From Actinomycetota bacterium (lineage in GTDB: Bacteria; Actinomycetota; Actinomycetes; Mycobacteriales; Jatrophihabitantaceae): DNA of 15,098 nt. Shown here in pieces: positions 12,939 to 15,098 of the stretch. Position 1 is the first letter of the stretch; the number at the start of each line of letters is the position of its first letter. Position numbers and translations under genes: made by a program. The DNA lies in the NCBI GenBank assembly GCA_019241805.1, contig JAFAWL010000424.1, forward strand, positions 1 to 15,098, read 5' to 3'. The notes under the pieces are model-generated. The model saw only the letters and a list, made by a program, of their open reading frames with translations. It was not told the origin of the DNA and searched no databases.

Positions 12939-14606
12939 ATGGTCGACGTCCGGAGCGTCACCGGGTGGTCCCGGGTGCCGGATCGCTTGCGACCGTGGAC
13001 CTCGCGCCTGATCGTCGCCGCGGTCGCGATCGCGCTGGCCGAGGCGTATCTGCTCTGGGCGCCGCTCGCCCCCGACCTGGCCGCGCAGGTCGCGCGTGCC
13101 CACCTGGTTCGTGAGCACGGCGCCGCCGTCTGGTGGACGGGTTGGTTCGGCGGGATCTCGACGCCCAGCTACAGCGTCCTCATGCCCTCGTCAATGGCCG
13201 TGCTCGGCGTGCGTGCGAGCGGCGCCCTGTCGATCGTGCTGGCAAGCCTCGCGGCCGACCGGCTGCTGAGCGCGGCGCCGCGACGACGGGCCGGTGTCCT
13301 CACCTTCGCCGCGCTGGTCGCGGCCAACGCGCTCGACGGGCGCGTCACCTTCGGCGCAGGCGTGGCCGCCGGGACGTGGGCGCTGGTCGCCGTGCGCGAC
13401 CGCTACCGGCTGCTGGCCGCCGGGCTCAGCGTCGCGACGTTCCTGTGCAGTCCGCTGGCGGCGCTTTTCTTGGGCATCGTGATGCTGGCAACCGCCTTCA
13501 TCGACGCGGATCACCGCCGACGGGCGATCGCCTGCGCGGCGATTGTGCTCGCCGGTGGCCTCACCATGCAGCTGCTGTTTCCCGGAACCGGCACGATGCC
13601 CTATCACTGGAGCGATCCGCTCCCGGCCGCCGCCGGCTGCGTGGTCGTGGCAGTGTTCTGCCGACAGCGGGTGTTGCGGTTTGCGTCGCTGCTGATGCTG
13701 GTCACGATGGCGTTCCTGTTCGCTTACCCCGGCGCGGTCGGTGCGAACATCACCCGCCTGTCGTGGCTGTGCGCCGCGCCGTTGGTCGTCGCCTTCGCCC
13801 AGCCGCGACGCCGGATCCTCGTCCTTCTCGCCGCGGTCGGCGTCGCCATCTGGCCGGCAGCGGATCTGACCCAACAGCTGTCCGCGTCCAACTCGGCCGC
13901 GGCGCACGAGTCCTACTACGGCGCCTTGTCGACCGAACTGCGATCGTTGCAGAGCGGGGCCGGCCCGAGTGCGATAGGCGAGCGGGTCGAGGTCGTCGAT
14001 CCGATCAATCATTGGTCCTCGGCCTACCTGGGCGGATTCTCCCTGGCCCGGGGCTGGGACCGCCAGGCCGACGCCGCCGACAACCCGATCTTCTACAACT
14101 CGCGGCTGCTCACGCCGGCGGGCTACCGCGGTTGGCTGGATCAGCTCGCCGTGGCCTGGGTCGCCCGCCCGATGACGACGCTCGATTACGCCTCACGGGC
14201 CGAAGCCGCGTTGATCGATCACGGGCTGCCCTATCTCCACGAGGTATGGAGCGACTCCCAGTGGCGGGTGTACGCGGTCGAGAACCCGGCTCCTTTGGCG
14301 AACGGAGCGCGCGTGACCGCCATCGGCCCTACCAGCGTGACCGTGCAGTCCGACGTCGCTCCGACGACCGTGCGGTTGCGTATGCGCTGGTCGCCCTACC
14401 TTGCGCTGACCAGCCCGGGCAGCGGGCGCCCCTGGCCAGGGTGCATCGCGAACGCGGGCGGCTGGATCGTGCTGACGCTGCTGCAGCCCGGAGTGGCCGA
14501 AGTGCACAGCGACTTCTCGCCCGGCTCGACCTTCGCCGACTCCGACGCCGCGTGCGCCCGACCCAATCCAGTGGCTCCGTCGTCGCCATCGCCGCCACCG
14601 CGCTGA
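12939..14606 (+). CDS. Large membrane protein of unknown function with outer C-terminal domain
   Basis: This 555-residue protein has about ten hydrophobic segments in its first 340 residues, then a mostly soluble C-terminal part and a Ser/Pro-rich tail. Near the N-terminus, after the first helix, is HLVREHGAAVWWTGWFGG followed by PSYSVLMPS. This resembles actinobacterial membrane proteins often labelled MFS transporter, but the layout (one helix, large first loop, many helices, outer domain) is more like a GT-C glycosyltransferase. I do not assign an activity. The soluble part contains INHWSSAYLGGFSLARGWDRQ, which could be a substrate site. ATG 12939 was chosen because AAGGGC lies about 7 nt upstream; the frame is open back into the previous gene. 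Neighbours suggest envelope glycan assembly. Confidence 0.7.
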   Translation: MVDVRSVTGWSRVPDRLRPWTSRLIVAAVAIALAEAYLLWAPLAPDLAAQVARAHLVREHGAAVWWTGWFGGISTPSYSVLMPSSMAVLGVRASGALSIVLASLAADRLLSAAPRRRAGVLTFAALVAANALDGRVTFGAGVAAGTWALVAVRDRYRLLAAGLSVATFLCSPLAALFLGIVMLATAFIDADHRRRAIACAAIVLAGGLTMQLLFPGTGTMPYHWSDPLPAAAGCVVVAVFCRQRVLRFASLLMLVTMAFLFAYPGAVGANITRLSWLCAAPLVVAFAQPRRRILVLLAAVGVAIWPAADLTQQLSASNSAAAHESYYGALSTELRSLQSGAGPSAIGERVEVVDPINHWSSAYLGGFSLARGWDRQADAADNPIFYNSRLLTPAGYRGWLDQLAVAWVARPMTTLDYASRAEAALIDHGLPYLHEVWSDSQWRVYAVENPAPLANGARVTAIGPTSVTVQSDVAPTTVRLRMRWSPYLALTSPGSGRPWPGCIANAGGWIVLTLLQPGVAEVHSDFSPGSTFADSDAACARPNPVAPSSPSPPPR

Positions 14607-14632
14607 TCCCCGGCACCGACACGTGAGGACTT

Positions 14633-14680
14633 ATGTCTATTTCGCGACTAGTCCGCAGCCGAGAAACTGATCAACTGTGA
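14633..14680 (+). CDS. Possible 15-residue leader ORF upstream of the lipoprotein
   Basis: ATG at 14633 opens MSISRLVRSRETDQL and stops at TGA 14678-14680, overlapping the downstream GTG (14677) in GTGA. GAGGA at 14625-14629 precedes it, with spacing of only 3 nt, shorter than usual. The lipoprotein's own GTG has a poor ribosome site, so translation of this short frame could deliver ribosomes to it. It has no run of one amino acid as in attenuation leaders. Chance occurrence is quite possible. Confidence 0.3.
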   Translation: MSISRLVRSRETDQL

Positions 14681-15098
14681 CTACCAGGTCAGCGCACCGC
14701 GGGCGCACACCCACCGTCATGGCCGTACTCATCGTCGCTGTGCTGGCGGTGGCCGGATGCACGTCCGCACCGTCCAAGACGTCAGCCGGCGGAGGTTCGG
14801 GCGCCCCCAACTTCCGCGTGCCGCCCGTGCACGGTCTCGCGCCAGGGACCCAGCTGACGCCGCTCGCCGCGTCGACTCTCACGACTCCGCAAGCGGTTAC
14901 CGCGACCGATGGCAAGGTGCATCTGACCTACGAACTGGTGCTCACCACGACCATCGGCGTCTCGATCCGGCTGGATCAGCTGGAAGTACGCGACGCCGGT
15001 TCGCAACGCCCGGTCGCGACGCTGGCTGGCGACGCCCTGCTCGCCGCGCTCACTCCGACCAGCGAGGCCACCAGCGCCGAAGGAACCGACGACCCCAC
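14677..15098 (+). CDS. Lipoprotein, 3' end beyond the window
   Basis: The first 140 residues are visible. The basic start MTTRSAHRGRTPTV, a hydrophobic segment and the lipobox LAVAGC (cysteine at residue 28) mark a lipoprotein anchored to the outer face of the membrane. A Ser/Gly linker follows, then TDGKVHLTYELVLTTTIGVSIRLDQLEVRD and ATLAGDALLAAL. That block resembles a domain I have seen ahead of M23 peptidase domains in actinobacterial proteins, but any catalytic part lies outside the window, so this is only a suggestion. GTG 14677 is preferred over ATG 14719 because only it gives the signal peptide a positively charged start. It lies 70 bp after the membrane protein and may belong to the same envelope operon. 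Confidence 0.7.
   Translation, partial: MTTRSAHRGRTPTVMAVLIVAVLAVAGCTSAPSKTSAGGGSGAPNFRVPPVHGLAPGTQLTPLAASTLTTPQAVTATDGKVHLTYELVLTTTIGVSIRLDQLEVRDAGSQRPVATLAGDALLAALTPTSEATSAEGTDDP

Noticed and set aside
13133..14626. 497-residue forward frame inside the unknown membrane protein gene
   Set aside because: It is almost entirely Arg/Gly/Ala-rich without hydrophobic segments, while the alternative frame encodes a coherent membrane protein with a ribosome site.

Overview
The window is high-GC, gene-dense DNA from an actinobacterium, probably an actinomycete. The gene families agree: a DUF5313 membrane protein, an MptB-like polyprenol-phosphomannose transferase, a DtxR/IdeR-type iron box, several apparently leaderless starts and frequent GTG starts. 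The genus cannot be named from the sequence. I saw no tRNA, rRNA, CRISPR array, insertion sequence or phage gene. All functions below come from motifs read by eye, not from database searches.

Layout. (1) 1-193: a possible gene tail and a 14-bp tandem repeat, then a reverse-strand APC permease (194-1465). (2) 1466-1637: a divergent intergenic region with three 23-bp direct repeats. (3) 1638-6504, forward: a flavin-based electron-transfer module (ferric-reductase-like membrane flavocytochrome, exported FMN-binding protein, ApbE flavin transferase), then pabB and pabC for 4-aminobenzoate synthesis, then a small Dabb protein with its own apparent leaderless promoter. (4) 6515-7565: a DUF5313 membrane protein divergent from an OhrR-like MarR regulator, with a palindrome-rich region between them. 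(5) 7890-10186: a response regulator and sensor kinase pair, preceded by an 11-bp-spaced direct repeat that looks like an OmpR-class site. (6) 10208-11056, reverse: a ZIP metal transporter with an iron-box-like operator. (7) 11345-15098, forward: a cell-envelope group of an MptB-like mannosyltransferase, a large membrane protein of unknown role and a lipoprotein cut by the window end.

How the genes may work together. The flavocytochrome would take electrons from cytoplasmic NAD(P)H through FAD and two hemes across the membrane to FMN on the exported protein, with ApbE attaching that FMN. The two pab genes follow closely and could be co-transcribed, but a candidate promoter lies in front of pabB. 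PabB and PabC are split by a 4-bp overlap and PabC is short, as in PabB-PabC fusions. The ZIP transporter seems to be under iron control. The MarR regulator has the N-terminal cysteine of peroxide-sensing OhrR, but no ohr gene is in the window.

No wholly new system is evident. The least explained parts are the regulatory DNA (23-bp repeats, nested palindromes, 11-bp repeat), the flavinylation module with a Ser at the usual acceptor position and a transferase lacking a signal peptide, and the unknown envelope membrane protein.
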